A stretch of DNA of 64,000 bases from Phycisphaeraceae bacterium (GCA_028284155.1 JANQSF010000010.1:83351-147350), one strand, 5' to 3'. Shown: positions 1 through 8,938, counted from the first letter of the stretch. Program-made: numbers and translations. The notes: a model not told the origin generated them from the letters alone.

Positions 1-59
1 AGCAGCGCAAGGCCAAGCGACAGGCAAAGGATCAACGTCAGGGTGAGGGTCTTGTTCAA
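1..59 (-). CDS. Partial exported protein (N-terminus only)
   Basis: Only the first 19 codons are in the window; the rest lies beyond the left edge. Read leftwards from a TTG at 59 they give Asn-Lys followed by an unbroken Leu/Thr/Ile-rich stretch, which looks like the n- and h-regions of a Sec signal peptide. A GGAG box (minus strand, 69-66) stands six bases before the TTG, which is why this start was chosen. The mature protein cannot be identified. The 118 bases to the right, up to the murD stop, hold nothing else recognised. Confidence 0.5.
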   Translation of the reverse strand, partial: MNKTLTLTLILCLSLGLAL

Positions 60-177
60 GGGAGTCTCCAGTTAAACAGGGGTCGGGGTGAGACAGGTCA
101 TCGACGAATCGAACGGATGTTACGGACTAGGTACGTCCCGCCGACGGGCGGGAAGCTAACGAAAAGCCGATCGTCAG

Positions 178-1536
178 TCAACCGGGCAGCGGGGCGCCCT
201 CGCCCGTGCATCGCAGCACGGCCGCGGTGAACGCGTCGCCGCGTGCCGCGTAGTGCGGGAACTGGTCGTGAGAGGCGCACGCGGGGCTGAGCAGGACGAC
301 GTCGCCACGCCGGACGCGTCGCACGGCATGCTCCACGGCCGCGTCGACCGTGTCGCACCGCACGACCTCGGCGTCGCCGGCGTCGGCGACCTGGGCAATC
401 GACTCGCCGGTCTGGCCGACCGTGTAGATCGCCCGGCAGTGCAGCGCGGCGAACCCGACTAGCGGATTCAGATCGACGCCTTTGTCCGAGCCGCCGAGGA
501 TCAGGTGGACGATCCCCGGCGCGAACCCGCTGAGCGCGGGGTAGGTCGCGTCAGGCGTGGTGGCTTTCGAGTCGTTGTAGAAGAGGACACCGTTGTACTC
601 GCAGACCAATTGTGTGCGGTGGGGGAGGCCGGTGAATGTTGAGAGCGCGGCCGCAGCTTGGTCTGCATCACAAAGATCGCGGCACGCGGCGATCGCCAGA
701 TGGGCGTTGATCAGGTTGTGTCGTCCGGGCACGGGCAGTTGCGGGATGTCCGGCAGGCCGTCCGTGTCGTTGATCAACTCGATGTGTTGGATGCGCGGCG
801 TGAGCAGGGCGGCCGCGTTGCCGGTTAGCACCGCCCGCGCGTCGTCGCCACTTTGAAGGTCGAAGACGGTCTGTTTGGAAGCGACGTAGTCGGCGAAGGC
901 ATTGTACCGGTTCAGGTGGTTGGGCGTGACGTTGGTCACGGCCGCGACGTTCGGCGACCACGCGGCGTCGCCCAGCCAATCGAGCATGAAACTGGACAAC
1001 TCCAACACAACGACGTCGCCGGCAGTCACGTCGTTCAGCGACTGAAGCAATGAGCCGCCAAGGTTCCCGCCGACCCAGACGCGTCCCGCTTCGGATGAGC
1101 GTGCGTGCTCAAGGATGTGGCCGATCATCGTGACGACCGTCGACTTGCCGGTCGATCCGGTCACGGCGATGGTCTTCACGTCGGCCGGCAGGGACTCGAC
1201 CAGCAATCGCATTTCGGTTGTGAACGGGACGCCGGCCTGCCGCGCAGCCTCGACGTATTCATTCTTGCCCGGCCGAGGGTCGACCGCCGGGTTGACGACG
1301 ATAATGTCGGCCGAGGTGAAGTCTTCGACCCGGTGTTCGGTCAGCCGTAACTCGATCGACCGATCTCCGAGCGCCGCGACGCTGTCGCGCAGGTCGTTGG
1401 CGTCGGCCAGGTCGGTCACCGTGACGGCTGCGCCCCGGTCGGCCAAGTATCGCGCCACACCCACGCCGCCGCCGAATCGGCCGAGCCCCATGACCAGCAC
1501 ACGCCGCCCGACCCACGATGTCGCGCTGTCTTGCAT
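178..1536 (-). CDS. murD: UDP-N-acetylmuramoyl-L-alanine--D-glutamate ligase (MurD)
   Basis: Cytoplasmic peptidoglycan precursor synthesis: ATP-dependent addition of D-glutamate to UDP-MurNAc-L-Ala. The 452 residues match the usual MurD length. Residues 12-35 form the N-terminal Rossmann-like domain (VLVMGLGRFGGGVGVA). The central domain has the Mur-ligase P-loop AVTGSTGKSTV near residue 125, followed by the ELSSFML and TNVTPNHLNRY motifs. The C-terminal domain has LFYNDSKATTPDAT and LILGGSDKG, both characteristic of MurD rather than MurC/E/F, and ends with the LLSPACASHDQF motif. The P-loop has Ser where many MurD have Asn (GTNGKST). It stands alone, away from the usual dcw cluster, upstream of an exported-protein gene on the same strand. 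It indicates a peptidoglycan wall. Confidence 0.95.
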   Translation of the reverse strand: MQDSATSWVGRRVLVMGLGRFGGGVGVARYLADRGAAVTVTDLADANDLRDSVAALGDRSIELRLTEHRVEDFTSADIIVVNPAVDPRPGKNEYVEAARQAGVPFTTEMRLLVESLPADVKTIAVTGSTGKSTVVTMIGHILEHARSSEAGRVWVGGNLGGSLLQSLNDVTAGDVVVLELSSFMLDWLGDAAWSPNVAAVTNVTPNHLNRYNAFADYVASKQTVFDLQSGDDARAVLTGNAAALLTPRIQHIELINDTDGLPDIPQLPVPGRHNLINAHLAIAACRDLCDADQAAAALSTFTGLPHRTQLVCEYNGVLFYNDSKATTPDATYPALSGFAPGIVHLILGGSDKGVDLNPLVGFAALHCRAIYTVGQTGESIAQVADAGDAEVVRCDTVDAAVEHAVRRVRRGDVVLLSPACASHDQFPHYAARGDAFTAAVLRCTGEGAPLPG

Positions 1537-1560
1537 GGGCTGCGCCGCGGCGGAGCGTCG

Positions 1561-3312
1561 TTACTCAATCACGATGTCGAGTTTCGTCAGCTCCTTGTCA
1601 CCGACCCGTAACGACTTGATCGTCTTCGGTACGGGGAATCGGAAGTAGATGCAGAGCGTGTCGCCCGCCCCCATCTCATCGACCGCGATATCGCCGACCT
1701 TCTTGATCGGGTTCAGCGGGTCGATGTGGATCAACAGCGAGCCTTTCTTCCGCAGGATGACAAAGCCCAGCGGCTCGATCGGTTGATCGAAGTCGTCCAT
1801 CAGCACGATGGGCTCGTTCCGCGTGCTTGACGACGCCGTGCCGAAGTAGATCTGTGCGGATGGTGTGGACATTCTCACGCGGACGATGTCGTTCTGGCGG
1901 GGGAGGAAGAAGATGTTGACGACGCGATTATTCTTGCCCACGCCAGGCGAATGCTTGACATCGTCTTTGCCGGAAATCAGGAAGTTCGTCCCACCCCGTT
2001 CGGTGTATTTAAGGTTCTGTGCCTCAACCTTGTTCAAGACACCGGGCAGCAGATTGTTGTGCGCGACTTCCAGGATTCGTTCGTCTTGGCCGTTGGGGTC
2101 GTCCTTAGCGTCCTCGAGAAAGCCGATGGCCTTGGTTCTCATGCTGTCCGGGTCGTCAATGGGCTGTTCCGTGAGCGAGAATCGGACGCCTCGGATGACG
2201 ATGTACTTCGCCTCCTGTGACTTGGGGAATGCGAAAGTCCACGCGAAGGTCGCTTTGGTGTTGTGTTCCGCGACCGTGGTGTCGTCGACGATCGGTGAAA
2301 AGATGCGTTTGCCGGTGTTGGGGTTGATCTCATTGCTGATGCCGATGGGGGCGTGCAGGTGCGCTTCGGTCCCCTCGTGGGCCAGGAGCCTCACCTGTGC
2401 AGGTGGGAATCGCACCAGGCCGTCAAGGTCGAACGTTGGCACCATGTTGGCAACCGTCGTTTCGACCGCCATCAGCGTCAGGCCCTCTTCACTGAGCGCC
2501 TGTTGTAGAGCCTTCCCCTGTGCGGATTGCTGTTGGGGTTCGTGTGAGTCGGGATCAATCTGGTCCACCAATGCACTGTACTCAAGGGCGCCGATCGGGC
2601 TTGGGTTGCGCAGGTCGCTCGGGTCGATCGGTGTGTCATGCACGTAGACGGCCGTTACGGAAACACTCTCAGGAGTGAGTGTTGTCGAGATATTGACGTC
2701 CGGGCGAATTCGATGCACGATCGCCTCGCGTGCCAGGTCGGGGTGGAGCATCGCCATGGGCGTGCCCGTGTTGAACGAGCCGCCGCCCAAGCCGGGTGCG
2801 TGTGACACGGTGCGGTACAGCGTGGCCGTCATGCGGTCAACGGGGATCCACAAGCCCGTGCCGCCATCGACGATCTCCGCCCGCGCACCGGGGGTTCGGC
2901 TGACGCTCAATGGGTTGTACCCACCGATGCTCTGTCCTAGCGGCAGGAAGCCGAACGCGATGATTGTGATGCCCGATGCCACGATGCCTGTGACCAGCCC
3001 GCAAGCGCCGCCGGCGATCTGATTGACGATCTGCGCGAAGTCGAGGTTTTTGGGGACGAACTTGTCGAGCAGCAGCCGCGGCACGAGCATGAAGAGGATG
3101 AACGGCACGAGCAGGCCGAGTGTCCACGCCTGGTATGAGAGAAATGTCTTGGTGCCCAGGAACATGTATGCGATCGGTTCCCACAGGGCGAACGCGATCG
3201 CGCCGCCGATGATCACCGTGACCATGTGCAGGAACGCGCTGAACCACCCTTGCGTTCCCCACCAATAGACCATGCCGCCGATGAAGATGATGATGAGGAT
3301 GTTGGTGAGCAT
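1561..3312 (-). CDS. CvpA-like membrane protein with long C-terminal domain
   Basis: 583 residues. The first about 120 contain four hydrophobic segments (roughly 3-20, 25-50, 60-80, 100-125) with the look of the CvpA/colicin V production family (VGxxxGxxxA-type glycines, LDKFVPKNLDFAQIVNQIAGGACGLVTGIV). The remaining 450 residues are soluble and not recognised; they include beta-rich stretches such as KYIVIRGVRFSLTEQP and end in a likely beta domain. The N-terminal helices should sit in the inner membrane. It lies between a GspE-like gene and murD on the same strand, with only 24 bases to murD, so co-transcription is likely. The fusion of a CvpA-like anchor to a large unknown domain is unusual; a role near the envelope is inference only. 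Confidence 0.6.
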   Translation of the reverse strand: MLTNILIIIFIGGMVYWWGTQGWFSAFLHMVTVIIGGAIAFALWEPIAYMFLGTKTFLSYQAWTLGLLVPFILFMLVPRLLLDKFVPKNLDFAQIVNQIAGGACGLVTGIVASGITIIAFGFLPLGQSIGGYNPLSVSRTPGARAEIVDGGTGLWIPVDRMTATLYRTVSHAPGLGGGSFNTGTPMAMLHPDLAREAIVHRIRPDVNISTTLTPESVSVTAVYVHDTPIDPSDLRNPSPIGALEYSALVDQIDPDSHEPQQQSAQGKALQQALSEEGLTLMAVETTVANMVPTFDLDGLVRFPPAQVRLLAHEGTEAHLHAPIGISNEINPNTGKRIFSPIVDDTTVAEHNTKATFAWTFAFPKSQEAKYIVIRGVRFSLTEQPIDDPDSMRTKAIGFLEDAKDDPNGQDERILEVAHNNLLPGVLNKVEAQNLKYTERGGTNFLISGKDDVKHSPGVGKNNRVVNIFFLPRQNDIVRVRMSTPSAQIYFGTASSSTRNEPIVLMDDFDQPIEPLGFVILRKKGSLLIHIDPLNPIKKVGDIAVDEMGAGDTLCIYFRFPVPKTIKSLRVGDKELTKLDIVIE

Positions 3313-3375
3313 AATGGATTCTTGATCGTCGGGAATTGATGTTCAAGGTCGATCCGTGGAAACCCGCGCCGCCCT

Positions 3376-5022
3376 TTACTTCTCTTTTGATAGTCCCCGC
3401 TGCACCTCGCTGATGCTGGTGACCCCCTCGACCACGCGCGACAGCGCGGCCTCCTGCAGCCAGAGTGTCTTGCGCTTCCGTAGATAGGCCCGCAGCGGGT
3501 CGAGTTGGCCGGCGGCGATGAGCTTGCGGCCCTGGTCGTCCAGCGCCATGACCTCGAAGACCGCAAGTCGGCCGCGGAAGCCCATGCCCATGCAGGTGGG
3601 GCAGGTCTGCGGTTTGTCTTTGATCACGACCTGGCCGGACTCCTTGTAGAGCTGCTGAATCCGGTCGGCCGGCAGGTTCATCTTGCGCAACGCATCCGGG
3701 TCGGGCGAGAACGGCGCTCGGCATGCGATGCAGAGCTTGCGCACCAGGCGTTGCGCGATGACGGCCCGCAACGATTCGGACGCGGTCTTCGCGTCGCCGA
3801 CGGCCTTGATCCACGCACGCAGGGCGGTAAACGTGTCGGCCATGGGCAGGCCGACGTACACGCGCGGGCCGTCCGTCGCGGCGTCGGCCAACAGTTGTGC
3901 CGTCGAGGCGTCGCCGACCCGGCTGAGCATGACGACGGTCGGGTCTTGGCGCAGCATGCGTGTCAACTGCGTGTTCGTCCATTTTGAGTCGCTGCCAGGC
4001 TCGATCAAAGTCTGCTCTGCCCCTTCGATCTCGAACGCGATCTCATCTTCCAGCGTCATGACGCTTTCGGTGTATGCGTCGTGGCGTTGCAACAGGCTGT
4101 AAAGCGTTGTCGTCATGCCGTGGTGCAGCGGGCAGGCGGCGATGACGATGCCGTGCGGCTCTTCAAGCGCGGGCGCGAGCGCGTTCTTTTGCGAATCGAG
4201 CAGGCCCAGGTCGTTGAACGCGGCGGTGAAGCGCTTGTCCGGGTCGATCCGGACGATCATCTGGGCCTCGCGTGTCGAGCCGACGGTCTGAACGCCGATC
4301 GTGTGTTTGCCCTGTTCGCCCGCGTCGATCTGTGTCTTGCCGAGTTGTCGCTTGCGCAGGTCGGAAACGTCGAGCCCGGCGTGCTTCTTGACGTACTCCA
4401 TCAGCCCCATGGCCGATTGCGGGTCGATCTCCGGCTGCTCGTACCGGACGCCGTCGATCTGCACGGTCATCGTCGCCTTCTCGGACGAGAGGGTGACGTC
4501 GATCCGGTCAGCCCCGCGCGGCAGGGCGAAGTCCATGATCGTTTCGAATTGCTTGTGCGCCGCGGCCGCCGGGTCGCCGCTTGCCGGCACGTCCAGCCGT
4601 TGACCGTCCTTGGCCAGGAATGCCAGGCTGGCCTGTTTCTGCGCCGTCGCGTGGTCGCGTTCAGCCAGGAACTCCTTGAGCCCTTCGAGGGTGGGCTTGA
4701 TCACTTTGTCCGGGGGAACCTGCGGGTTGCGATACATGATGTACGCGACGACACCGCCCATCATCGTCGCCAGCATCAGCGGGTATCCGATCAGGAACGC
4801 CGGCACGAATAGCAGCAGGGCGAAGCCGCCCATCCCGCAGCCCATCTGCACCGTGTTGAACATGCGGCGCTTGAGATAGAAGTAGGCCGCGTCCTTGTCG
4901 AGGTTGCTGACGACCCAGGCCCATCCGCCGATGGTGATCGCGGTCAGGAGCGGCTTGAAAATGCTGACGAGGACGGCCGACTGAGCCTCTGCGAGCGTAA
5001 ACATGGACATCGCCGTTTCCAT
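3376..5022 (-). CDS. GspE/PilB-like protein, membrane anchored, catalytic motifs lost
   Basis: 548 residues. Two or three N-terminal hydrophobic segments (about 14-38, 60-95) anchor it in the membrane, unlike ordinary soluble secretion ATPases. From about 140 it follows the GspE/PilB fold: a RecA-like core at 290-420 and the C-terminal zinc module (CIACRAPF near 431 and CPTCMGMGFRGR near 474). The catalytic signatures are eroded: Walker A reads CPLHHGMTTT (about 297-306) with Met where the lysine belongs; the GEIRD box reads SRVGD; the His box GHLVLSTLH reads GPRVYVGLP. The Asp box survives in part (TLEDEIAFEI). It is therefore probably a non-hydrolysing relative that may work with the intact PilT-type ATPase encoded just upstream. 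Known family: type II secretion/type IV pilus motors; pseudo-ATPase status is inferred from the motifs. Confidence 0.8.
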   Translation of the reverse strand: METAMSMFTLAEAQSAVLVSIFKPLLTAITIGGWAWVVSNLDKDAAYFYLKRRMFNTVQMGCGMGGFALLLFVPAFLIGYPLMLATMMGGVVAYIMYRNPQVPPDKVIKPTLEGLKEFLAERDHATAQKQASLAFLAKDGQRLDVPASGDPAAAAHKQFETIMDFALPRGADRIDVTLSSEKATMTVQIDGVRYEQPEIDPQSAMGLMEYVKKHAGLDVSDLRKRQLGKTQIDAGEQGKHTIGVQTVGSTREAQMIVRIDPDKRFTAAFNDLGLLDSQKNALAPALEEPHGIVIAACPLHHGMTTTLYSLLQRHDAYTESVMTLEDEIAFEIEGAEQTLIEPGSDSKWTNTQLTRMLRQDPTVVMLSRVGDASTAQLLADAATDGPRVYVGLPMADTFTALRAWIKAVGDAKTASESLRAVIAQRLVRKLCIACRAPFSPDPDALRKMNLPADRIQQLYKESGQVVIKDKPQTCPTCMGMGFRGRLAVFEVMALDDQGRKLIAAGQLDPLRAYLRKRKTLWLQEAALSRVVEGVTSISEVQRGLSKEK

Positions 5023-5072
5023 TGGGCCGAGGGATATTCCGGGCAGGTCGTTGCGCCCCGCGGGGGCCCTGC

Positions 5073-5100
5073 ATCATCGGTATCTGGCCGATTCTGTCAA
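5073..5100 (-). promoter_or_regulatory. Candidate promoter for the GspE-like gene
   Basis: On the minus strand a consensus TTGACA (5100-5095) is followed after 16 bases by GATGAT (5078-5073), about 50 bases before the ATG at 5022. It lies in the only sizeable gap between the pilT-like gene and this gene. The -10 match is weak. Confidence 0.35.
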
Positions 5101-5159
5101 GCTTTGTACTGCCGCGGCGGCCACCGCGGTTCGACGCGAATCAGGCGGCCGACACCCGC

Positions 5160-6320
5160 TCAACCCGTGCCCGTGACGATGCCGCGCAACCGCATCCGCA
5201 CCTCTTCAGGGCTGGCGGCGTGCGATTGCGCCTCTTTCGGGTGGACATACTCTTTTTGCACGAGTTCGACGAGGCTGTCGGTGAAAGTCTGCATGCCCGC
5301 CTCGCGCTCGCCCTTGATGACCTCATCCAGTTCGTGTTCACGGCCTTCGAGGATGTACTTGCGCGTCGACGGGCTTTGCAGCAGCACTTCGACGGCCGGC
5401 ACACGCTGGATGTCTTCACGGATGGTCGGCAGGAGTTTCTGGTAGATAAACGCCTGCGTCTGGTACGCGAGCATGTTGCGGATCGCCACACGTTCGTCAG
5501 CCGGGAACAGATCGTAGATTCGGCCGAACGCCTGCGACGCGCTGGAGGCGTGGATCGTCCCGAACACGAGGTGACCGGTCTCAGCCGCCTGCAACGCCGC
5601 CTCGAACGTCTCCTTGTCGCGCATCTCGCCGATCAGCACGACGTCCGGGTTCTCACGCACGAGCGCCCGCAGGCCTTCGGAAAAGTTCGGCACGTCGATG
5701 CCGACCTCGCGCTGGTTGATGATCGCCTTGGAGTCCTGAAAGAGATACTCGATCGGGTCTTCGATCGTGACGATGTGGCACGCACGTTGTTGGTTGATGT
5801 AGTCGAGCATCGACGCGATCGTCGTGCTCTTGCCCGAGCCGGTGACGCCGGCCAACAGGACCAGCCCCTGGTGGTGTTTGGAGACCTGCTCCATGACGGG
5901 CGGCAGACGCAGGTCCTCGAAGTTCAGGATCGTGTTGTTGACCCGCCGGGCGGCGATGGCGCTTCGGCCGCGGGTCCGAAACACGTTGATACGGAATCGG
6001 TGTGTGCTGCCGTCGCCCAGTTGGAAGTCTTCGCCGATGTCGATCGACCCGCGCTCCGCGTAATGCGCCCACCGCCCCGGGCTGAGCGACTCGCGGATCC
6101 ACTGCTCGAACTCAGTTGCGGACAAGTCGTCGACCTTGAGTGATTGCAGCGCGCCGCGCACGCGCAGGCGCGGCGCTTGACCGCCGCGCAGCAGCAGGTC
6201 GGACGCTTCGAACTTCACCGCCGCCTCGAAGAACCGACGCAGTGGCGTGTCGGCCATCGTCTTACGCTCGGCGGTGGGGTCGTCGGGGATGTTGTCAGCC
6301 AGTGTGTCGACCTCGGGCAT
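5160..6320 (-). CDS. pilT: PilT-type twitching motility / secretion ATPase
   Basis: Hexameric cytoplasmic ATPase of the PilT/PilU class, which powers pilus retraction. All motifs are intact: Walker A GVTGSGKST, Asp box TIEDPIEYLF, Walker B with LIGEMRDKETFEAALQAAETGH, and His box GTIHASSASQ. The start at 6320 (MPEVDT) was chosen because AAAGGGG lies eight bases before it; an upstream TTG at 6356 overlaps the hisF stop but lacks such a site. That gives 386 residues, a little longer than typical PilT. The AIRNMLA segment near the end corresponds to the AIRNLIRE motif. The next gene on the strand encodes a defective GspE-like partner. Planctomycete PilT homologues may serve secretion or pseudopilus turnover rather than true twitching. 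Confidence 0.9.
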   Translation of the reverse strand: MPEVDTLADNIPDDPTAERKTMADTPLRRFFEAAVKFEASDLLLRGGQAPRLRVRGALQSLKVDDLSATEFEQWIRESLSPGRWAHYAERGSIDIGEDFQLGDGSTHRFRINVFRTRGRSAIAARRVNNTILNFEDLRLPPVMEQVSKHHQGLVLLAGVTGSGKSTTIASMLDYINQQRACHIVTIEDPIEYLFQDSKAIINQREVGIDVPNFSEGLRALVRENPDVVLIGEMRDKETFEAALQAAETGHLVFGTIHASSASQAFGRIYDLFPADERVAIRNMLAYQTQAFIYQKLLPTIREDIQRVPAVEVLLQSPSTRKYILEGREHELDEVIKGEREAGMQTFTDSLVELVQKEYVHPKEAQSHAASPEEVRMRLRGIVTGTG

Positions 6321-6352
6321 GATGTCGTCCCCTTTGGGGTAATGCGGATTGC

Positions 6353-7231
6353 TCAACGCTTGGCCCGAACGGGCACGCCTTGCTCAGCCAGGTACTGCTT
6401 AGTCGCTTCGATCGAGTATTCACCGTAGTGGAAGATGCTCGCCGCCAACGCCGCGTCAGCCCCCGCGTCCACGATCACGTCGCGCATGTGCGCCGGCGAG
6501 CCGCACCCGCCCGACGCAACCACCGGCACGTCAACCGCGGCTGACACCGCGCGCGTCATCTGGACGTCGTATCCGTCTTTCGTCCCGTCAGCATCCATGC
6601 TTGTGAGCACGATCTCACCCGCGCCCAGTTCAACGACGTGCTTCGCCCACGCCACGGCCTCCAGCCCCGTCGGTGTTCGGCCGCCGTGCGTGTGGACTTC
6701 GAAGACGTAGTCGGCGTCGTGATGCTCAAGGTCGTCGGGCGTGGCGCGCGGCCTGCCGCCCGGCGTTCCTCCTGTCCCCTGTCCCCTGTCCCCTGTCTCC
6801 TGTCGCCTTGCTTCATGCTCCGCACGCGGCACCCGCTTCGGGTCGATGTTGACGACCGTCGCACACCGCCCGAACCGCCGTGCCGTTTGTGTCACGATCT
6901 CGGGCGTCACGACAGCGGCCGTGTTGATGCTCACCTTCTCGGCCCCGGCCTGCACCAGCCGCGTCACGTCATCGATCGTGCGGATGCCGCCGCCGACGGT
7001 AAACGGCATGAAGCACTGCTCAGCCACCTGTCGCACGACGTCGAAAATGATCGACCGGTCCTCGTGGCTTGCGGTGATGTCCAGAAACACCAACTCGTCG
7101 GCGCCGGCCTCGTCGTACTGCCGGGCGATCTCGACCGGGTCGCCCGCGTCGCGCAGGTTGACGAAATTGACGCCCTTGACCACGCGGCCGGCTTTCACGT
7201 CGAGGCACGGGATGATGCGGTGGGTCAGCAA
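6353..7231 (-). CDS. hisF: Imidazole glycerol phosphate synthase cyclase subunit (HisF) with insertion
   Basis: Histidine synthesis: HisF condenses PRFAR with ammonia supplied by HisH, giving IGP and AICAR. The start of the (beta-alpha)8 barrel [16 protein letters not shown] places the catalytic Asp at 11 and Lys at 19; the second Asp is at 130 (VVNID). Phosphate-binding loops GGGIRTIDD and [11 protein letters not shown] are present. At 292 residues it is about 37 longer than usual. The excess sits between residues 135 and 173, just after Asp130, and part of it (143-154) is encoded by a heptamer tandem repeat. The start is TTG, set by the conserved first residues. A perfect TATAAT lies nine bases before it, with no Shine-Dalgarno. 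No other his genes are near; the stop overlaps the upstream codons of pilT. Confidence 0.93.
   Translation of the reverse strand: MLTHRIIPCLDVKAGRVVKGVNFVNLRDAGDPVEIARQYDEAGADELVFLDITASHEDRSIIFDVVRQVAEQCFMPFTVGGGIRTIDDVTRLVQAGAEKVSINTAAVVTPEIVTQTARRFGRCATVVNIDPKRVPRAEHEARRQETGDRGQGTGGTPGGRPRATPDDLEHHDADYVFEVHTHGGRTPTGLEAVAWAKHVVELGAGEIVLTSMDADGTKDGYDVQMTRAVSAAVDVPVVASGGCGSPAHMRDVIVDAGADAALAASIFHYGEYSIEATKQYLAEQGVPVRAKR
6771..6805. repeat. Heptamer tandem repeat inside hisF
   Basis: Five head-to-tail copies of a 7-bp unit on the plus strand: CCTGTCC three times, then CCTGTCT and CCTGTCG. Because 7 is not a multiple of 3, the reading frame rotates through the array, giving a Gln/Thr/Gly/Asp/Arg-rich stretch in HisF. 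Confidence 0.9.
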
Positions 7232-7240
7232 AGCGGCGGG

Positions 7241-7246
7241 ATTATA
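7241..7246 (-). promoter_or_regulatory. -10 box of hisF, very close to start
   Basis: Perfect TATAAT on the minus strand (7246-7241), nine bases before the TTG start of hisF. If transcription begins 6-7 bases after it, the leader would be only two or three bases. No clear -35 at the expected distance. Confidence 0.5.
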
Positions 7247-7303
7247 ACGGCAGCGAGCCGATTGCGCACCGCGGGATTCGCCACACTCTCTGTTGCCCCG
7301 ATC

Positions 7304-7330
7304 TTGAGCGGTCGGGGGGTCACATACAAT
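7304..7330 (+). promoter_or_regulatory. Candidate promoter of prepilin gene
   Basis: TTGAGC (7304-7309), a 15-base spacer and TACAAT (7325-7330), ending nine bases before the ATG at 7340. The leader would be near zero length, and no Shine-Dalgarno is visible. Confidence 0.4.
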
Positions 7331-7339
7331 GGAATAGTC

Positions 7340-8026
7340 ATGCGCGGCTCAGAGCATCCCACCGGCGGGTTCACCGTCATCGAACTGCTCGTCGTCATGT
7401 CGATCATCATTCTGTTGATCGCCATGCTGCTGCCCGCGCTGCGCAAGGGTCGCGAGTCGGCCCGCCAGGCGATCTGTCAAAGCCACATGCGCCAGTACGC
7501 CCACGCCAACGAGTTGTACGCCGACGAGCACAACGACCTGTACCTGCCCATCCGCTCAGCCGACGGCGGGTTCTGGATGTGGAACGACCAGTACCGCGAA
7601 TTGCTCGGCGAACGCGTCGGCGACGACGACTTCGAACTCATGCGCTGCCCGAGCATTCACCCGCAGGCTGTCGGCTCCGGCGGCCTGCTGCACAACTCAT
7701 ACGGCTGGAACCGCACGCCGCACGCCTGGTGCGACAAGGGCATCTTCATCCGCCGCCACCAAGTGCTCACGCCAAGCAAGACCTGCCAGAACATCGACGG
7801 CACGGATTGGCACATCACGTCGAGCTACGCGAACTATGTGGTCAACTGGGACGTCTACCGCCACACCCGTCTCTGGGCCGTCGCCTATCGACACGACGAG
7901 GGCGCGAACATCCAGCACTTCGACGGCCACGTGTCGTACTATCCCAAGGAAGAGGTCTGGTCCATCGACGACGGCGCGCCGTACGAACTGTGGACCACCT
8001 TCGCCCGCAGCGACCCGTGCCAGTAG
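7340..8026 (+). CDS. Prepilin-like type II secretion protein (H-X9-DG type)
   Basis: 228 residues. A short leader ends at Gly before [24 protein letters not shown]: prepilin peptidase site TGG|FTVIE with Glu5, then the N-terminal hydrophobic helix. The rest is a secreted-side globular domain with several Trp/Tyr residues and cysteines (CQSH, RCPSIHP, AWCDKG, KTCQN). Near the end, [19 protein letters not shown] resembles the H-X9-DG motif common in planctomycete prepilins. The ATG at 7340 gives a normal ten-residue leader; longer in-frame reading upstream runs antisense through hisF. Its position beside PilT/GspE-like genes fits, but it is on the opposite strand. Confidence 0.85.
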   Translation: MRGSEHPTGGFTVIELLVVMSIIILLIAMLLPALRKGRESARQAICQSHMRQYAHANELYADEHNDLYLPIRSADGGFWMWNDQYRELLGERVGDDDFELMRCPSIHPQAVGSGGLLHNSYGWNRTPHAWCDKGIFIRRHQVLTPSKTCQNIDGTDWHITSSYANYVVNWDVYRHTRLWAVAYRHDEGANIQHFDGHVSYYPKEEVWSIDDGAPYELWTTFARSDPCQ

Positions 8027-8101
8027 CGCTCCCGCTTCGGCCGCTTGCGGCTTAGCGCGGCGTCCCCGAAACCCAATCGACAACCAGAGCAAGTAGATTC
8101 C

Positions 8102-8938
8102 ATGCATCACACTCGGCGCATCACCGCTCTGTTCCTGCTCGTCGCGCTGCTCGCACCAACGACACGCGCGGACGACCAGGCTGCCAACCCGCCCAAACTC
8201 GACCTGCGCATCGCCAAGTCCGGCTGGGGCGACGTGCGGACCACAACGGTCGAACGCCACCTCCAATCCGTCGCGCGCGAGCTGCTGCCACACTTCGCGG
8301 GCAAGCAATTGCCCCCGATCAATGTCGAACCCAAGGGCGGGCCGATCGTCCTGTTCAAACGCGCCAACGACGGCGCGATTCGTATGAAGCTCAACACCGG
8401 CGGTACGCTCTGGGCTCAGTACGCCTTCCAGTTTGGCCACGAACTCTGCCACGTCCTGTGCAACTACGACGCCGACCCGCACGGCAACGACTGGTTCGAG
8501 GAGTCGCTTTGCGAGGTCGCATCGCTCTATGTCCTTCGACGCATGGGCCAGACGTGGAAGACCGACCCGCCGTTCGACCACTGGAAGAGCTACGCCAAAC
8601 ATCTCACGTCGTACGCGGCCGACCGCTTGAAGGTGACACACCTGCCCGAGGGCCAAACCCTCGCCCAGTGGTACAAGGCCAACCGGTCCAAGCTCCACAA
8701 GTCGGCCACGAAACGCCACCTCAACCGCATCATCGCCTCGGCCCTGCTCCCGCTGTTCGAGGCGCAGCCGCGGCACTGGGAAGCCGTCTGGTCGCTCAAC
8801 GCCGCGAAGCCGAAAAAGGCGCAAACCTTCGAGCGGTTCCTGGCAGACTGGCGCAAGAACACGCCCGCCAAACACCACAAGTTCATCGACCGCATCGCCA
8901 AGGAGTTCGGCGTGACGATCGCCGGCGATACGCCTTGA
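8102..8938 (+). CDS. Exported HExxH (gluzincin-like) protein of unknown family
   Basis: 278 residues from ATG 8102. It starts with a Sec signal peptide (basic HHTRR, then ITALFLLVALLAPTTRA, cleavage after Ala about residue 23). The motif FGHELCHVLC contains HELCH, and about 20 residues on comes FEESLCEVASLYVLRRM, where a Glu could be the third zinc ligand of a gluzincin. This predicts a periplasmic zinc metallopeptidase. The remaining sequence is basic and helical, ending FIDRIAKEFGVTIAG. The gene follows the prepilin by 75 bases on the same strand. An upstream in-frame ATG at 8045 would put 19 residues before the signal peptide and is less likely. Substrate unknown; no family name could be assigned. 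Confidence 0.75.
   Translation: MHHTRRITALFLLVALLAPTTRADDQAANPPKLDLRIAKSGWGDVRTTTVERHLQSVARELLPHFAGKQLPPINVEPKGGPIVLFKRANDGAIRMKLNTGGTLWAQYAFQFGHELCHVLCNYDADPHGNDWFEESLCEVASLYVLRRMGQTWKTDPPFDHWKSYAKHLTSYAADRLKVTHLPEGQTLAQWYKANRSKLHKSATKRHLNRIIASALLPLFEAQPRHWEAVWSLNAAKPKKAQTFERFLADWRKNTPAKHHKFIDRIAKEFGVTIAGDTP

Noticed and set aside
6638..7339. Long in-frame extension before the 7340 prepilin (462-residue frame)
   Set aside because: It runs antisense through hisF and its repeat; a prepilin leader should be short, and ATG 7340 gives a canonical one with a -10 just before it.
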